A DNA stretch of 64,000 bases from JAWLHJ01 sp039587535 (GCA_039587535.1 JBDHIF010000002.1:62001-126000); one strand, 5' to 3'; shown: positions 1 through 8,750, numbered from the stretch's first letter. A program made the numbers and translations. Notes: a model not told the origin generated them from the sequence alone.

Positions 1-7
1 ACGACGA

Positions 8-1210
8 ATGAAACGGAATCTCTCCGACCTCGACGCGACCCAGCTGAAGGGCCAGGTGGTTCTGGTTCGCTCGGACCTCAACGTCCCCCTCGAGGACGGG
101 AGGGTGACCGACGATCAGCGAATCCGCGCGTCCCTGCCGACGTTCCGGCTTCTCCTGAAGGGTGGCGCACGCGTGGTCGTGTTGTCCCACCTGGGACGCC
201 CGAAAGGCATGACGGATGCCCGGTACTCGCTGAGCCCCGTAGCAGAGCGCCTTTCAGAGCATCTCGGCCGATCCGTTCGGTTCATCCCGGAGGTGGTGGG
301 CGCCGAGGTGTCGGCGGCGGTGGCGGAGATGGAAGACGGCGACATCGTGCTGCTGGAAAACACCCGGTTCTTGCCGGGGGACACTGCCAATGACGCCGAG
401 CTATCCGCGGCCTGGGCAGGCCTCGGGAGCATCTTCGTAAACGACGCGTTCGGCACCGCGCACAGGGCGCACGCTTCCACGTCCGGGCTCGCCGAAGCGA
501 TGCTGGCCAAAGGGGGTCAGGCGCTGGCCGGGCTCCTGTTGCAGCGTGAGCTTCGGTATCTGCAAGAGGCGCTTGCAGATCCGGAGCGCCCGTTCATCGC
601 GATTCTCGGTGGTGCCAAGATCTCCGGCAAGATCGACGTCATCGCCGCGTTGCTGCCCAAGGTGGACCGTCTCCTGATCGGTGGGGCCATGGCGAATACC
701 TTCTTCAAGGCCATCGGGCTCGAGGTCGGAGCTTCACTGGTAGAGGATGACCGGCTGGACATGGCCCGAGAGCTCATGGCCGAGGGCGGAGATCGACTCG
801 TACTGCCGGTGGACTGCGTGCTGACGCGCGAGATCGCGCCTGCCGTCCGTACCTGGAACGCGGATCGCGAGCGTGTGCAGGAAGGCGATCGTATCGCGGA
901 TATCGGCTTGCGTACCCGGACGCTGTACGCCGAGCTCCTCGCGGATGCGCGTACGGTGGTCTGGAACGGCCCCATGGGCGTCTTCGAGATCGATGCGTTC
1001 GCCGAGGGAACGGAATCCGTGGCCGATGCCCTGGCGGACGCGTGCGATCGTGGAGCGCTCGGCATCATCGGTGGAGGGGATTCCGCGGCCGCCGCGGTTC
1101 GCATGGGGGTCGCGGGCCGCATCTCGCACATCTCGACGGGCGGCGGCGCGTCGCTCGACCTGCTTTCTGGCGCGGACCTTCCCGGCGTCACTTCGCTTTC
1201 GGAGGACTGA
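8..1210 (+). CDS. pgk: Phosphoglycerate kinase
   Basis: This 400-aa protein transfers phosphate between 1,3-bisphosphoglycerate and ADP in cytoplasmic glycolysis and gluconeogenesis. The N-terminal substrate-binding half shows VLVRSDLNVPL near residue 20 and LSHLGRPKG near residue 60. The C-terminal nucleotide half shows LGGAKISGKIDVI around residue 200, WNGPMGVFE around 318 and the glycine-rich GIIGGGDSAAA near 355. Length is normal for bacterial Pgk. The start codon lies 8 bases into the window, so its upstream partner (often gapdh) cannot be seen. The gene ends 4 bases before tpiA and its 3' end carries the tpiA ribosome binding site, so the two are surely co-transcribed. Confidence 0.97.
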   Translation: MKRNLSDLDATQLKGQVVLVRSDLNVPLEDGRVTDDQRIRASLPTFRLLLKGGARVVVLSHLGRPKGMTDARYSLSPVAERLSEHLGRSVRFIPEVVGAEVSAAVAEMEDGDIVLLENTRFLPGDTANDAELSAAWAGLGSIFVNDAFGTAHRAHASTSGLAEAMLAKGGQALAGLLLQRELRYLQEALADPERPFIAILGGAKISGKIDVIAALLPKVDRLLIGGAMANTFFKAIGLEVGASLVEDDRLDMARELMAEGGDRLVLPVDCVLTREIAPAVRTWNADRERVQEGDRIADIGLRTRTLYAELLADARTVVWNGPMGVFEIDAFAEGTESVADALADACDRGALGIIGGGDSAAAAVRMGVAGRISHISTGGGASLDLLSGADLPGVTSLSED

Positions 1211-1214
1211 TCCT

Positions 1215-1958
1215 ATGGCCGTCATCGCCGGCAACTGGAAGATGCACCATGGCCCGAACGCCACGAGGACCTTCTTCGACCGACTCTCGTTGGGCGACCT
1301 CGAGGACCGGCACGAGGTGCTGGTCTTCCCCCCGGCCATCTCGGTGGCGGCGGCTCTGACGACCGCAGACGGAGGGCGGGTTGCGGTTGGGATCCAGAAC
1401 ATCCACTGGGAGGACCATGGGGCTTTCACGGGTGAGATCTCCGCGTCCATGGCCAGAGAGGCAGGAGCCACCCACGTGCTCGTGGGTCATTCAGAGCGCC
1501 GCCACGTGTTCGGAGAGACGGATGACCATGTGCGTCGGAAGGTGGAGGCCGCCGTCCGCCACGAGCTCGTACCGGTCGTCTGCGTTGGAGAGACGCTCGA
1601 CGAGCGACGTGCGGGGCGGGTGAACGAAGTAATCTCCCGACAGATCGGCGCGGCGCTACCGGCGCTGGCGCACGATGGTGTCCGCTTCATGATCGCGTAT
1701 GAGCCCGTGTGGGCCATCGGGACGGGGGAGACCGCCACACCCGCGGACGCCTCGGCGGCGCACGCGACGCTCCGCGCCTGCCTCGAAGACGCGGTGGGCG
1801 TGGCCGGAGCCCCCAACATCCCGATCCTCTACGGTGGCTCGGTGAAGCCCGCCAACGCAGCCGAGCTCCTGGCCGCTCGCGATGTCGATGGCGTGCTCGT
1901 AGGCGGGGCCAGCCTGGATGCTTCGTCCTTCGCTGCCATCGCCGCTTCGGCCCGTTGA
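1215..1958 (+). CDS. tpiA: Triose-phosphate isomerase
   Basis: A 247-aa enzyme interconverting dihydroxyacetone phosphate and glyceraldehyde 3-phosphate. The catalytic set is visible: Lys in AGNWKMH near the N-terminus, His in VGHSERR near residue 95, Glu in AYEPVWAIGTG near 165, and the phosphate loop YGGSVKP near 210. The ATG at 1215 was chosen because it follows a GGAGG ribosome site (1201-1205) embedded in the end of pgk and gives the canonical N-terminus; the frame is open further upstream only as an overlap with pgk. It sits in the common pgk-tpiA-secG arrangement. Confidence 0.97.
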   Translation: MAVIAGNWKMHHGPNATRTFFDRLSLGDLEDRHEVLVFPPAISVAAALTTADGGRVAVGIQNIHWEDHGAFTGEISASMAREAGATHVLVGHSERRHVFGETDDHVRRKVEAAVRHELVPVVCVGETLDERRAGRVNEVISRQIGAALPALAHDGVRFMIAYEPVWAIGTGETATPADASAAHATLRACLEDAVGVAGAPNIPILYGGSVKPANAAELLAARDVDGVLVGGASLDASSFAAIAASAR

Positions 1959-2023
1959 CAGCCTTGTCGGCCTCATCGACGTTTACGGGCTCGCCCTCGC
2001 AGGCTTTACAGGAACGATAGACG

Positions 2024-2398
2024 ATGTACGGATTCTTGCTGGTCCTCATGGTGCTCGACGGCATCTTCCTGTCCGTCGTGATCCTTCTCCAGGCAGGTAA
2101 GGGAGGAGGGTTGGCCGCCGTGGGTGGCGGTTCCGCCATGACTGACGGGGTTCTCGGTGGCCGGCAGGCCACCACCGTGCTCACCCGAGCTACGTGGACG
2201 TCCGGGACCATCTTCATGGTGCTCGCTCTCGTGCTATCCATCATGTCGTCTCGAGCGGAGATTCCCGATTCCGTCATCCAGGTCGACCAGCCCGTACCTG
2301 CTCAGACGCAGCCGGAACCGGTCCTTCCGGGTGCAGACGTCGGAGCTCCCGCCGTTCCCGAGGGGACCGGCGCGCCGGATGCACAGCCGGAGCCCTAG
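2024..2398 (+). CDS. secG: Preprotein translocase subunit SecG
   Basis: A 124-aa small inner-membrane subunit of the SecYEG channel. It has two hydrophobic segments (about residues 2-22 and 55-75) separated by the glycine-rich cytoplasmic loop LLQAGKGGGLAAVGGG, the family hallmark. The last 45 residues form a Pro/Glu/Gln-rich acidic tail after the second helix, longer than in the roughly 75-110-aa classical SecG, as often seen outside Proteobacteria. It lies 65 bases after tpiA, and the tpiA-secG pairing is widespread. Placement is secure; the role of the tail is unknown. Confidence 0.93.
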   Translation: MYGFLLVLMVLDGIFLSVVILLQAGKGGGLAAVGGGSAMTDGVLGGRQATTVLTRATWTSGTIFMVLALVLSIMSSRAEIPDSVIQVDQPVPAQTQPEPVLPGADVGAPAVPEGTGAPDAQPEP

Positions 2399-2460
2399 GG
2401 CGTCGTGCTGACCTTCGAGAAGCGGTGTGCTCCGGCACCGCCTGACGTGGGCCGCTAACG

Positions 2461-3534
2461 TTGCCTCCGGAAGCAGGGGACGGAGCCAGAACGCCCTCGG
2501 GGCTGCCGAGAACTGCGCTCCCGTTTGCCGGTTCCGCGCGCGACGCGGGTGGGAGTGAGGAGGAAGCGGGAGAGGGACCCGGTTTCGTCCCGGCCGAGGC
2601 CATCGAGCTCCATCGCCTTCTAACCCTCTCGCGTGCAGCCGAGTCTCAGGTCGTGGCTTTAGCCGATCAGGGACGCATACGGCGGGCTCCCGATCGACGC
2701 CCGGGTCGGGAAGCGGGGCCGGTAGCCAGCGCGTTCGCGCTACGCCGCTCGGATGACGGCACCGGCGACGTCTTCTGTCCCACATTCCGCGCGGCGGGCG
2801 CCCTCGAACTCTTCGGGGTCGACCTGGAGGCCTTTTTCCGCGGGTATCTCGAGGGGGAGGTCGGACCGTCCCGAGATACCGGGGCGGAGCTTCATCGTGT
2901 CGATATGCAGCGGGGGCTACTGGCCCCGGTGGTCCCCTTGGGGCTCCTGGTGGAGGTCGTCGGTGGGCTCACGCTCGGCGCATCCATGCAGGGACAGGAT
3001 AGGGTGGGCCTGGTTTGTGACACGGACGGAGCGACTTCCACCGGTGCCTGGCACGAGGGTCTGGTCGTGGCGGCCGCTAGGAAGAGTCCGATGGTCCTGG
3101 TCGTCGAGGCGAGCGACGACCCCGAACGCTCGAGAAAGCACACCAGGCTCGAATCCTACGTCGAGAAGGGACCTGGGTACGGCATCGGTGTGGAAGGTGT
3201 GGATGGAGGCGACGCTCTGGCAGTGACGGGAGCCGTGCGCCGGGCCGTCGCCCGCGCGCGTGCCGGCAAGGGCGTCCAGATGGTGGAGATTCGCTACGAT
3301 TCGACCGACCCCATCGATGTCCTGAGGGAGCGACTGCTTGAGGCCGGAGCGACTTCCGCTGACGGTCTGGCGGACGCCGAGGCCGAGGCGCGCGAGATGT
3401 GTCGAGCGGCGGTCGAGGCTGTCGATGCCGCAGGGCTGGCCGATCCTCCGAGCACGTTGGACCCTGTCTACGTCGGTGCCGATCGGATCCCGCGACGGAT
3501 CTGGGCCGGCCCCGCTTCCCCGAAGGTTCTGTGA
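2461..3534 (+). CDS. Divergent dehydrogenase E1 alpha subunit-like protein
   Basis: A 357-aa protein aligned with the alpha subunit of pyruvate/branched-chain 2-oxoacid dehydrogenase E1. Around residues 185-215 it has a TDGATSTGAWHEGL segment like the thiamine-diphosphate region of E1alpha, followed by VLVVEASDD. The Mg-binding Asn pair (usually E-N-N) is replaced by E-A-S, the GDG motif is TDG, the Y-R-E-H-G-type segment is PTFRAAG, and the RYxxHxxxDDP loop has shrunk to RYDSTDP. It overlaps the E1beta gene region and precedes E2, so it belongs to the complex, but it may be catalytically altered or structural. The start is a TTG at 2461 with no clear ribosome site, and the first 50 residues are low complexity, so the true start may lie downstream. 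Confidence 0.75.
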   Translation: MPPEAGDGARTPSGLPRTALPFAGSARDAGGSEEEAGEGPGFVPAEAIELHRLLTLSRAAESQVVALADQGRIRRAPDRRPGREAGPVASAFALRRSDDGTGDVFCPTFRAAGALELFGVDLEAFFRGYLEGEVGPSRDTGAELHRVDMQRGLLAPVVPLGLLVEVVGGLTLGASMQGQDRVGLVCDTDGATSTGAWHEGLVVAAARKSPMVLVVEASDDPERSRKHTRLESYVEKGPGYGIGVEGVDGGDALAVTGAVRRAVARARAGKGVQMVEIRYDSTDPIDVLRERLLEAGATSADGLADAEAEAREMCRAAVEAVDAAGLADPPSTLDPVYVGADRIPRRIWAGPASPKVL

Positions 3535-3545
3535 CCAGGGTGACT

Positions 3546-4574
3546 ATGACCGACCAAGCGGTGCCCGAGCATCTGTCGAAGACCCGGAACGGTGAGCCGG
3601 TGACCCTTCTCGAGGCCGTGAGTGAGGCCTTGTTCGAGGAGATGACCCGAGACGAAAGCGTCTTCCTCTTGGGCGAGGACATCGGCGTCTACGGCGGGGC
3701 TTTCAAGGTCACGCGGAGCTTCCTCGATCATTTCGGGGCTTCCAGGGTCGTGGACACGCCGATCGCGGAAGGAGGCTTCACTGGCGCGGCGGCGGGTGCC
3801 GCGCACGCCGGACTCCGACCGGTGGTGGAGATCCAGTTCATGGACTTCATCTCACCGGCCTACGACGTCATCACGAACTACATCGCCACATCGCTCTATC
3901 GTGGGGCCGGAGCCATGCCTCTGGTCATCCGTGGGCCGGTGGGCGGCGGTAATCGGGGTGGACCCTTCCATTCCCAGAACGTGGAGATGGCTTTCTTCCA
4001 CACACCGGGGCTCAAGATCGTCTATCCGAGCACGGCCTACGACGCGAAGGGGTTGCTCAAGGCCGCCATTCGGGACGACAATCCCGTGTTGTTCGAGGAG
4101 CACAAGGGCCTCTACCGGGCGCCGGCCCTTCGTGAAGTGCTCCCGGACGAAGATTACGTCGTTCCACTCGGTGTGGCGCGGACGGCTCGGGAAGGGAGCG
4201 ACCTGACGATCGTCACGTACGGCGCGATGGTGCACAAAAGCGCGGAGGCTGCCGACCGGCTCCAGGAGGAGGACGGAGTCTCCGCCGAGATCATCGACCT
4301 GAGGACGTTGCTGCCCATGGACGACGAGGCGATCCTGAGCAGCGTAAAGAAGACGGGGCGTCTCCTCATCGTTCACGAGGACACGCGCACCGGTGGCATC
4401 GCAGGTGAAATTGCCATGCGAGTCAGTGAGTCAGCCTTCGAATGGCTGGACGCGCCTATGTTGCGGGTCACGGCCATCGACGCGCCGGTCCCTTACTCTG
4501 GCTCACTGGAAGATTACTTTCTTCCGCAGACCGATGACATCGTGGAGGCTGCCAGATATCTGGCGGGATACTGA
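3546..4574 (+). CDS. Pyruvate/2-oxoacid dehydrogenase E1 beta subunit
   Basis: A 342-aa transketolase-like beta subunit of the E1 decarboxylase, acting in the cytoplasmic oxoacid dehydrogenase complex. Conserved blocks are present: FLLGEDIGVYGGAFKVT near residue 45, the thiamine-contacting Glu in DTPIAEGGFTGAAAGAA near 75, GPVGGGNRGGPFHSQ near 135, and the C-terminal transketolase domain from about 200. All key residues look intact, in contrast to the upstream alpha-like gene. The ATG at 3546 gives MTDQAVPEHL; in-frame GTG codons at 3531 and 3540 are alternatives, the first overlapping the E1alpha stop. Substrate (pyruvate or branched-chain oxoacids) cannot be fixed from sequence alone. Confidence 0.93.
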   Translation: MTDQAVPEHLSKTRNGEPVTLLEAVSEALFEEMTRDESVFLLGEDIGVYGGAFKVTRSFLDHFGASRVVDTPIAEGGFTGAAAGAAHAGLRPVVEIQFMDFISPAYDVITNYIATSLYRGAGAMPLVIRGPVGGGNRGGPFHSQNVEMAFFHTPGLKIVYPSTAYDAKGLLKAAIRDDNPVLFEEHKGLYRAPALREVLPDEDYVVPLGVARTAREGSDLTIVTYGAMVHKSAEAADRLQEEDGVSAEIIDLRTLLPMDDEAILSSVKKTGRLLIVHEDTRTGGIAGEIAMRVSESAFEWLDAPMLRVTAIDAPVPYSGSLEDYFLPQTDDIVEAARYLAGY

Positions 4575-4686
4575 GTTTGAAGGGCGGGGCCCGGTGCCTC
4601 GCAGACAGCGGTAGGATCGAAGCGCGGCGAATCGGGTAGCCGGGGCGTCGCAGGACCTGACCAACGGTAAACCGGAGTAATCGAGC

Positions 4687-6039
4687 GTGGCTCGAATCGA
4701 AGTTCCGATGCCCCAGATGGGGGAGTCGATCGCGGAGGGAACGGTCTCCAAGTGGCTCAAGCAGGTGGGCGATGCCGTGGAGCGTGACGAGCCGATCCTC
4801 GAGATCTCGACAGACAAGGTCGATGCCGAGATCCCTTCACCTCAGACGGGGACCCTGGTAGAGGTGTCCGTCCAGGAAGGTGAGACGGTCGAGGTGGGGA
4901 CCATTGTCGCCTATATCGACACGGAGGGTGGTGCCGCCGCCAGCTCCGGTGAGGCCGAGGCCGCGCCGGAGCCGACGAAGGCGGAGGAGCCGGAAGCGAC
5001 GCCGGCCCCCGCCGCGCCGCCGCCGCCAGCGCCGCCCTCTGACGGTGGCCAGCAGACCGCAGAAGAGCGCGTGCGTACCCGCTCCACTCCCGTCGTCCGC
5101 AAGATCGCCGAGGAGCATGGCGTGGACATCGCGTCCGTGCCGGGCACCGGCCACGCCGGGCGGGTGACCAAGCAGGACATCCTGGACTTCATCGAGTCCC
5201 CCAAGCCCTCGGCCGCCCCCTCTGCGCCGGCCGCGCCAGCGCAGCCCACGGCGGCTCCGGTAGCGTCGGGCGCTCCGTCGGACCTCTGGACCAAGTTCTA
5301 CAAAGAGGTGGAACACCCCGAGTATCCCGTGAGGGACACCGACGACGTCCAGCCCATGGACAAGATGCGGCGCCTGACGGCCGAGCACATGGTGTTGGCC
5401 AAACGCGTGACGCCGCACGTTCACTCGTTCATCGAGATCGACTTTTCGTCCATCGACAAGGTGCGTGCTGCCAACAAGCCCAAGTGGGCCCAACAGGGTG
5501 CGCGTGTCAGCTATACGGCCATCGTGGCCTGGGCCGTGTCGCGGGTGCTTCTCGAGTTCCCGATGGTCAACTCGGCCGTTTCGGGCAACAACATCATCTA
5601 CCGGGGCAACGTGAATCTCGGAATGGCGGTGGATCTCAATCCGGGCCTCATCGTGCCCGTGGTTCGCGACGCCGATCACCTGAGCCTGGTGGGTATCGGG
5701 AACAAGATCGTCGACCTCGCCACTCGTGCTCGGAACAAGCAGCTCAGCCCCGGCGAAATCCAGGGCGCGACGTTCTCGATCACGAACCCTGGAGTTCTCG
5801 GAACGCTGGCCGGCATGCCTGTGATTCCCAAGGGCACCTCGGCGATCCTGGGGACCGGTGCCATCGAGAAGCGTGTGGTGGTGGTGGAGGATCCGGAGAA
5901 CGGGACCGACGCCATGGCGATCCGGAAGAGAGCGATCTTCACCCTGGGCTACGATCACCGTGTGGTGGATGGGGCTGACGCAGCGCGCTTCCTGTCGCGC
6001 CTGAAGGAGACCCTCGAGGACTTCCCCGAGGACGCGTGA
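4687..6039 (+). CDS. Dihydrolipoamide acyltransferase (E2) of 2-oxoacid dehydrogenase complex
   Basis: A 450-aa E2 core protein. It has one N-terminal lipoyl domain (residues 1-78, lipoylated Lys in EISTDKVDAEIPS), an Ala/Pro/Glu-rich linker, a peripheral subunit-binding domain near 120-160 (RSTPVVRKIAEEHGVDI...GHAGRVTKQDIL), a second Ala/Pro linker, and a catalytic domain from about 215 ending with the YDHRVVDGADAARFL active-site motif (His and Asp). The start is GTG at 4687, giving the canonical M-A-R-I-E-V-P-M-P. The 111-base gap after E1beta still fits one operon. No E3 (lipoamide dehydrogenase) gene is in the window. lipB follows and could supply the lipoyl group. Confidence 0.95.
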   Translation: MARIEVPMPQMGESIAEGTVSKWLKQVGDAVERDEPILEISTDKVDAEIPSPQTGTLVEVSVQEGETVEVGTIVAYIDTEGGAAASSGEAEAAPEPTKAEEPEATPAPAAPPPPAPPSDGGQQTAEERVRTRSTPVVRKIAEEHGVDIASVPGTGHAGRVTKQDILDFIESPKPSAAPSAPAAPAQPTAAPVASGAPSDLWTKFYKEVEHPEYPVRDTDDVQPMDKMRRLTAEHMVLAKRVTPHVHSFIEIDFSSIDKVRAANKPKWAQQGARVSYTAIVAWAVSRVLLEFPMVNSAVSGNNIIYRGNVNLGMAVDLNPGLIVPVVRDADHLSLVGIGNKIVDLATRARNKQLSPGEIQGATFSITNPGVLGTLAGMPVIPKGTSAILGTGAIEKRVVVVEDPENGTDAMAIRKRAIFTLGYDHRVVDGADAARFLSRLKETLEDFPEDA

Positions 6040-6065
6040 GCCGATTGTAGGACGGGAGGAAAGTC

Positions 6066-6095
6066 GGCCCTCGGAGCGATGTGGCTCCGGGGGCC
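6066..6095 (+). terminator. Hairpin between E2 and lipB
   Basis: A 12-bp stem (6066-6077 with 6084-6095, one T-G wobble) with a 6-base loop lies between the E2 stop and the lipB start. The following tract is only TTCTCC, so it is a weak or partial terminator, and could equally be an mRNA-stability element in the E2-lipB transcript. Confidence 0.4.
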
Positions 6096-6115
6096 TTCTC
6101 CGTGCGGAGGCGACC

Positions 6116-6790
6116 ATGAGCGCCATCGATCGACTGCTGAGCGTCCGTGATCTGGGCGTGCGCCCCTATGCGGAAGCTTTGGCCGTGCAGGAGGAAGCCG
6201 TCCGCAGGCGCAGGGCCGGGGAGATTCCCGACACGCTGTTCCTGGTCGAGCATCCTCACGTCATTACGCTGGGCTCCAGCGCTCAGCCGGAGCACGTGCT
6301 CGTGGACGCCCATGAGCGGGCCCGCCGGGGAATCGAGCTCTTCGACACAGGGCGAGGGGGAGACGTCACCTATCACGGTCCCGGTCAGCTCGTGGCCTAC
6401 CCGATTCTGGACCTGAAGCCCGACCGCAAGGACCTCCATCGGTATCTGCGCGATCTGGAAGGCGTGGTCATGCGCGTCGTGGATCGGTACGGGATTCCCT
6501 CGGAGCGGAGCGAAGGTCAGACCGGCGTATGGACACCCGGGGGGAAGATCGCCGCGATCGGCGTCAGGGTATCCTCCGGCTGGATCACATCCCACGGGCT
6601 GGCGCTGAACGTGCGCACGGACTTGTCGTACTTCGGCACCATCGTACCCTGCGGCATCGCCGATCGGGAGGTGACCTCGCTCACGCGTGAGCTCGGTCGC
6701 GATGTCCCGATGGATGAGGTTCGTGCCACGTTGGTGGACATCTTCGCCGACGCGTTTCAGCTTCGGCCGGAGTGGAAGTCGGCGGTGTGA
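6116..6790 (+). CDS. lipB: Lipoyl(octanoyl) transferase
   Basis: A 224-aa enzyme that moves octanoate from acyl carrier protein to apo-E2 and glycine-cleavage H protein, the first step of lipoate biosynthesis. The family motif RGGDVTYHGPGQLVAYPI lies near residues 80-97. The catalytic Lys is in GGKIAAIGVR (near 142) and the catalytic Cys in TIVPCGI (near 180). The ATG at 6116 is preceded by GGAGG at good spacing. Its place right after the lipoyl-carrying E2 fits its role. It converges with rnhA downstream. Confidence 0.96.
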   Translation: MSAIDRLLSVRDLGVRPYAEALAVQEEAVRRRRAGEIPDTLFLVEHPHVITLGSSAQPEHVLVDAHERARRGIELFDTGRGGDVTYHGPGQLVAYPILDLKPDRKDLHRYLRDLEGVVMRVVDRYGIPSERSEGQTGVWTPGGKIAAIGVRVSSGWITSHGLALNVRTDLSYFGTIVPCGIADREVTSLTRELGRDVPMDEVRATLVDIFADAFQLRPEWKSAV

Positions 6791-6852
6791 CCTGACGTGG
6801 TCGGTGAGAGGCCGGAGCCGGCGGTTGCCCCCGGGTGCACGTCCCGCTGGGC

Positions 6853-7473
6853 TCAGACCTTGCCGAAGCGTTCCTCGGGCGGGGTGAATTCCATGTAATC
6901 GAGGTACTTCCCGCGTTCGCGTCGATCGTCCAACCATTCGCCGAAGCCTGAGGGCGTCAGGCCGCCGCTGGTGCTCAGCTCCTGCGCTGCGGCCACAGCG
7001 AGGTCGTTTGCGTACTCGTTCTCAGGATGTCCGGCGTGCCCGCGGACCCAGCTCGGGTGGACGTCGTGTCGTTGGAGGAGTTCGTCCAGGCGCTGCCAGA
7101 GCTCGAGGTTTTCGATCGCGCCTCCCTTCCGCTTCCAGCCCCGCCGTTTCCACCCAGGCAACCACTCTCGAATCCCTTTCACCAGGTATTGGCTGTCGGA
7201 GACGAAGACCACGCGGCATGGACGCCGGAGCGCCACCAGGATCTCGATTGCGCTGCGAATCGCCATGCGGTTGTTCGTGGTGTCCGGTTCGGAGATCCAG
7301 TAATCCCGGCGCTCCCAGGCCCCGTTCTTCCAGATCTCCACCAGGCCGGCCGCTCCTCCGGGATTCGCTCGATCCCGGAACTGGTTTCCCAGGCACGATT
7401 CGTCGGCGTGCACGTAGACGGTATCCAAGGCGTCTCGCAGATCAGTTCGGTTGATGGCTGACGTGGTCGCCAA
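6853..7473 (-). CDS. rnhA: Ribonuclease HI-like protein with altered catalytic residue
   Basis: An RNase H-fold protein of about 206 aa, expected to cut RNA in RNA:DNA hybrids. With a TTG start at 7473, the acidic residues are Asp24 (in HADESCLGN), Asp93 (VSDSQYL) and Asp157 (NEYANDLA), with His146 in the RGHAGHPEN loop. The usual Glu of TNNRME is Ala71 (TTNNRMAIRSAI), so one of the four metal-binding carboxylates is missing, although Glu77 lies one helical turn away. The loop after CLGN carries an insertion before PGG. The start is uncertain because no good ribosome site is visible; the frame stays open to 7623. A C-terminal 40-residue tail follows the fold. Divergent from carA. Confidence 0.8.
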   Translation of the reverse strand: MATTSAINRTDLRDALDTVYVHADESCLGNQFRDRANPGGAAGLVEIWKNGAWERRDYWISEPDTTNNRMAIRSAIEILVALRRPCRVVFVSDSQYLVKGIREWLPGWKRRGWKRKGGAIENLELWQRLDELLQRHDVHPSWVRGHAGHPENEYANDLAVAAAQELSTSGGLTPSGFGEWLDDRRERGKYLDYMEFTPPEERFGKV

Positions 7474-7622
7474 CCTAACGTTTGTGCAGGGATGCGCGTA
7501 TAGGTCGGCCTGCCTCGCGTGCCCTCCGCTTGACCCGCGAACGGGCGTCGGTAGGTTTCCGTCGGGTCGACCGGCCGGGGGCCGGCTCCCGGCCCGTTCA
7601 CACTCCTTCAGCGGTCTGCCCA

Positions 7623-8750
7623 TTGGAAACGAACGCCTATCTCCTACTCGAGGACGGACGCCGCTTCAATGGGGTGTCCGTGGGTGCCCAGGACGTCGCG
7701 ATCGGCGAAGTGGTGTTCAATACCTGCATGACCGGATATCAGGAGGTCCTCACCGACCCCTCGTATACGGGGCAGCTCGTCACGATGACGTACCCGATGA
7801 TCGGCAACTGCGGGGTCAACGACGAGGATCGAGAGTCGGAGGGTCCGCGTGTGGCGGGCTTCGTGGTGCGGGAGGCTTCACGCCTGCACTCCTCCTGGCG
7901 TGCGGAGGGCGGCTTGGATGGCTACCTGAAGGCGCACGGTGTCGTGGGCATCGAGGACGTGGATACCCGGGCGCTCACGCGGCACATCCGAGCGCACGGA
8001 GCCATGAGGGGGGGCATCGCCCCGACGACCACCCCCGAGGACGAGCTGCTCGACCGCGTCCAGGCCCATCCCATCATGGAAGGACTCGATCTGGCGTGCG
8101 GTGTGTCGACGGACGCCTCATACGAGGTGCCGGCCGTCGGAAAGGAGAGGTTCCGCGTGCTGGCGTACGACTTCGGCGTCAAGGCACATTCGCCGAAGCT
8201 CCTGGCGGAGCGAGGCTGCTCCGTCACCGTGATCCCGGCCGAGACCTCCGTCGACGACATCTTGGCAGCCGAGCCCGACGGTCTCTTTGTCTCAAACGGA
8301 CCGGGCGATCCTGCGGCGGTGACCCAGGCCCCGGATGCGATCTTGGCCGTCGCCAAGGCCGGTGTGCCCGTATTCGGTATCTGCCTGGGCCATCAGCTCA
8401 TCGCGAGGGCGTTCGGTGCGCAGACGTACAAGCTCCCGTTTGGCCATCACGGCGGGAATCACCCGGTGAAGCACCTGGAGCGCGGCACTGTCGAAATTAC
8501 ATCGCAAAATCACGGTTTCGCCGTTCTGAGTTCCGACGACGGCGCGATTTCCGGGGCGCCGGACCTCAGGTGCACCCACCTGAACCTCTACGATGGGACG
8601 GTGGAAGGCATCGAGCACGTGGAGCTCCCGGTGTTCGCCGTCCAGTACCATCCGGAGGCAGCTCCGGGACCCCACGACAGCCGTTATCTGTTCGATCGTT
8701 TCGTGTCGCTCATGGAGCGGCGATCGGCCTCTTACGCGGCTCCGTTATGA
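7623..8750 (+). CDS. carA: Carbamoyl-phosphate synthase small subunit
   Basis: A 375-aa glutamine amidotransferase subunit that supplies ammonia to the large subunit for carbamoyl phosphate, feeding arginine and pyrimidine synthesis. The N-terminal domain begins NAYLLLEDGRRFNG and includes FNTCMTGYQEVLTDPSYTGQ. The class I amidotransferase domain has the nucleophile Cys in GVPVFGICLGHQLIARA (near residue 258) and the His/Glu pair in VQYHPEAAPGP (near 342). The TTG at 7623 gives the canonical N-terminus; there is no convincing ribosome site. The in-frame region upstream (7482-7622) is open and Arg-rich but does not resemble CarA. The large subunit carB is not adjacent. Confidence 0.94.
   Translation: METNAYLLLEDGRRFNGVSVGAQDVAIGEVVFNTCMTGYQEVLTDPSYTGQLVTMTYPMIGNCGVNDEDRESEGPRVAGFVVREASRLHSSWRAEGGLDGYLKAHGVVGIEDVDTRALTRHIRAHGAMRGGIAPTTTPEDELLDRVQAHPIMEGLDLACGVSTDASYEVPAVGKERFRVLAYDFGVKAHSPKLLAERGCSVTVIPAETSVDDILAAEPDGLFVSNGPGDPAAVTQAPDAILAVAKAGVPVFGICLGHQLIARAFGAQTYKLPFGHHGGNHPVKHLERGTVEITSQNHGFAVLSSDDGAISGAPDLRCTHLNLYDGTVEGIEHVELPVFAVQYHPEAAPGPHDSRYLFDRFVSLMERRSASYAAPL

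Noticed and set aside
4837..6126. A 429-codon minus-strand frame opposite the E2 gene
   Set aside because: A shadow of the E2 frame produced by high GC; the E2 motifs on the plus strand are unambiguous.
7482..7622. An Arg-rich in-frame extension upstream of carA that could be read as an arginine leader peptide
   Set aside because: It has no stop before carA and no terminator with a T tract, and Arg codons are expected by chance in such GC-rich sequence. CarA similarity begins only at 7623.
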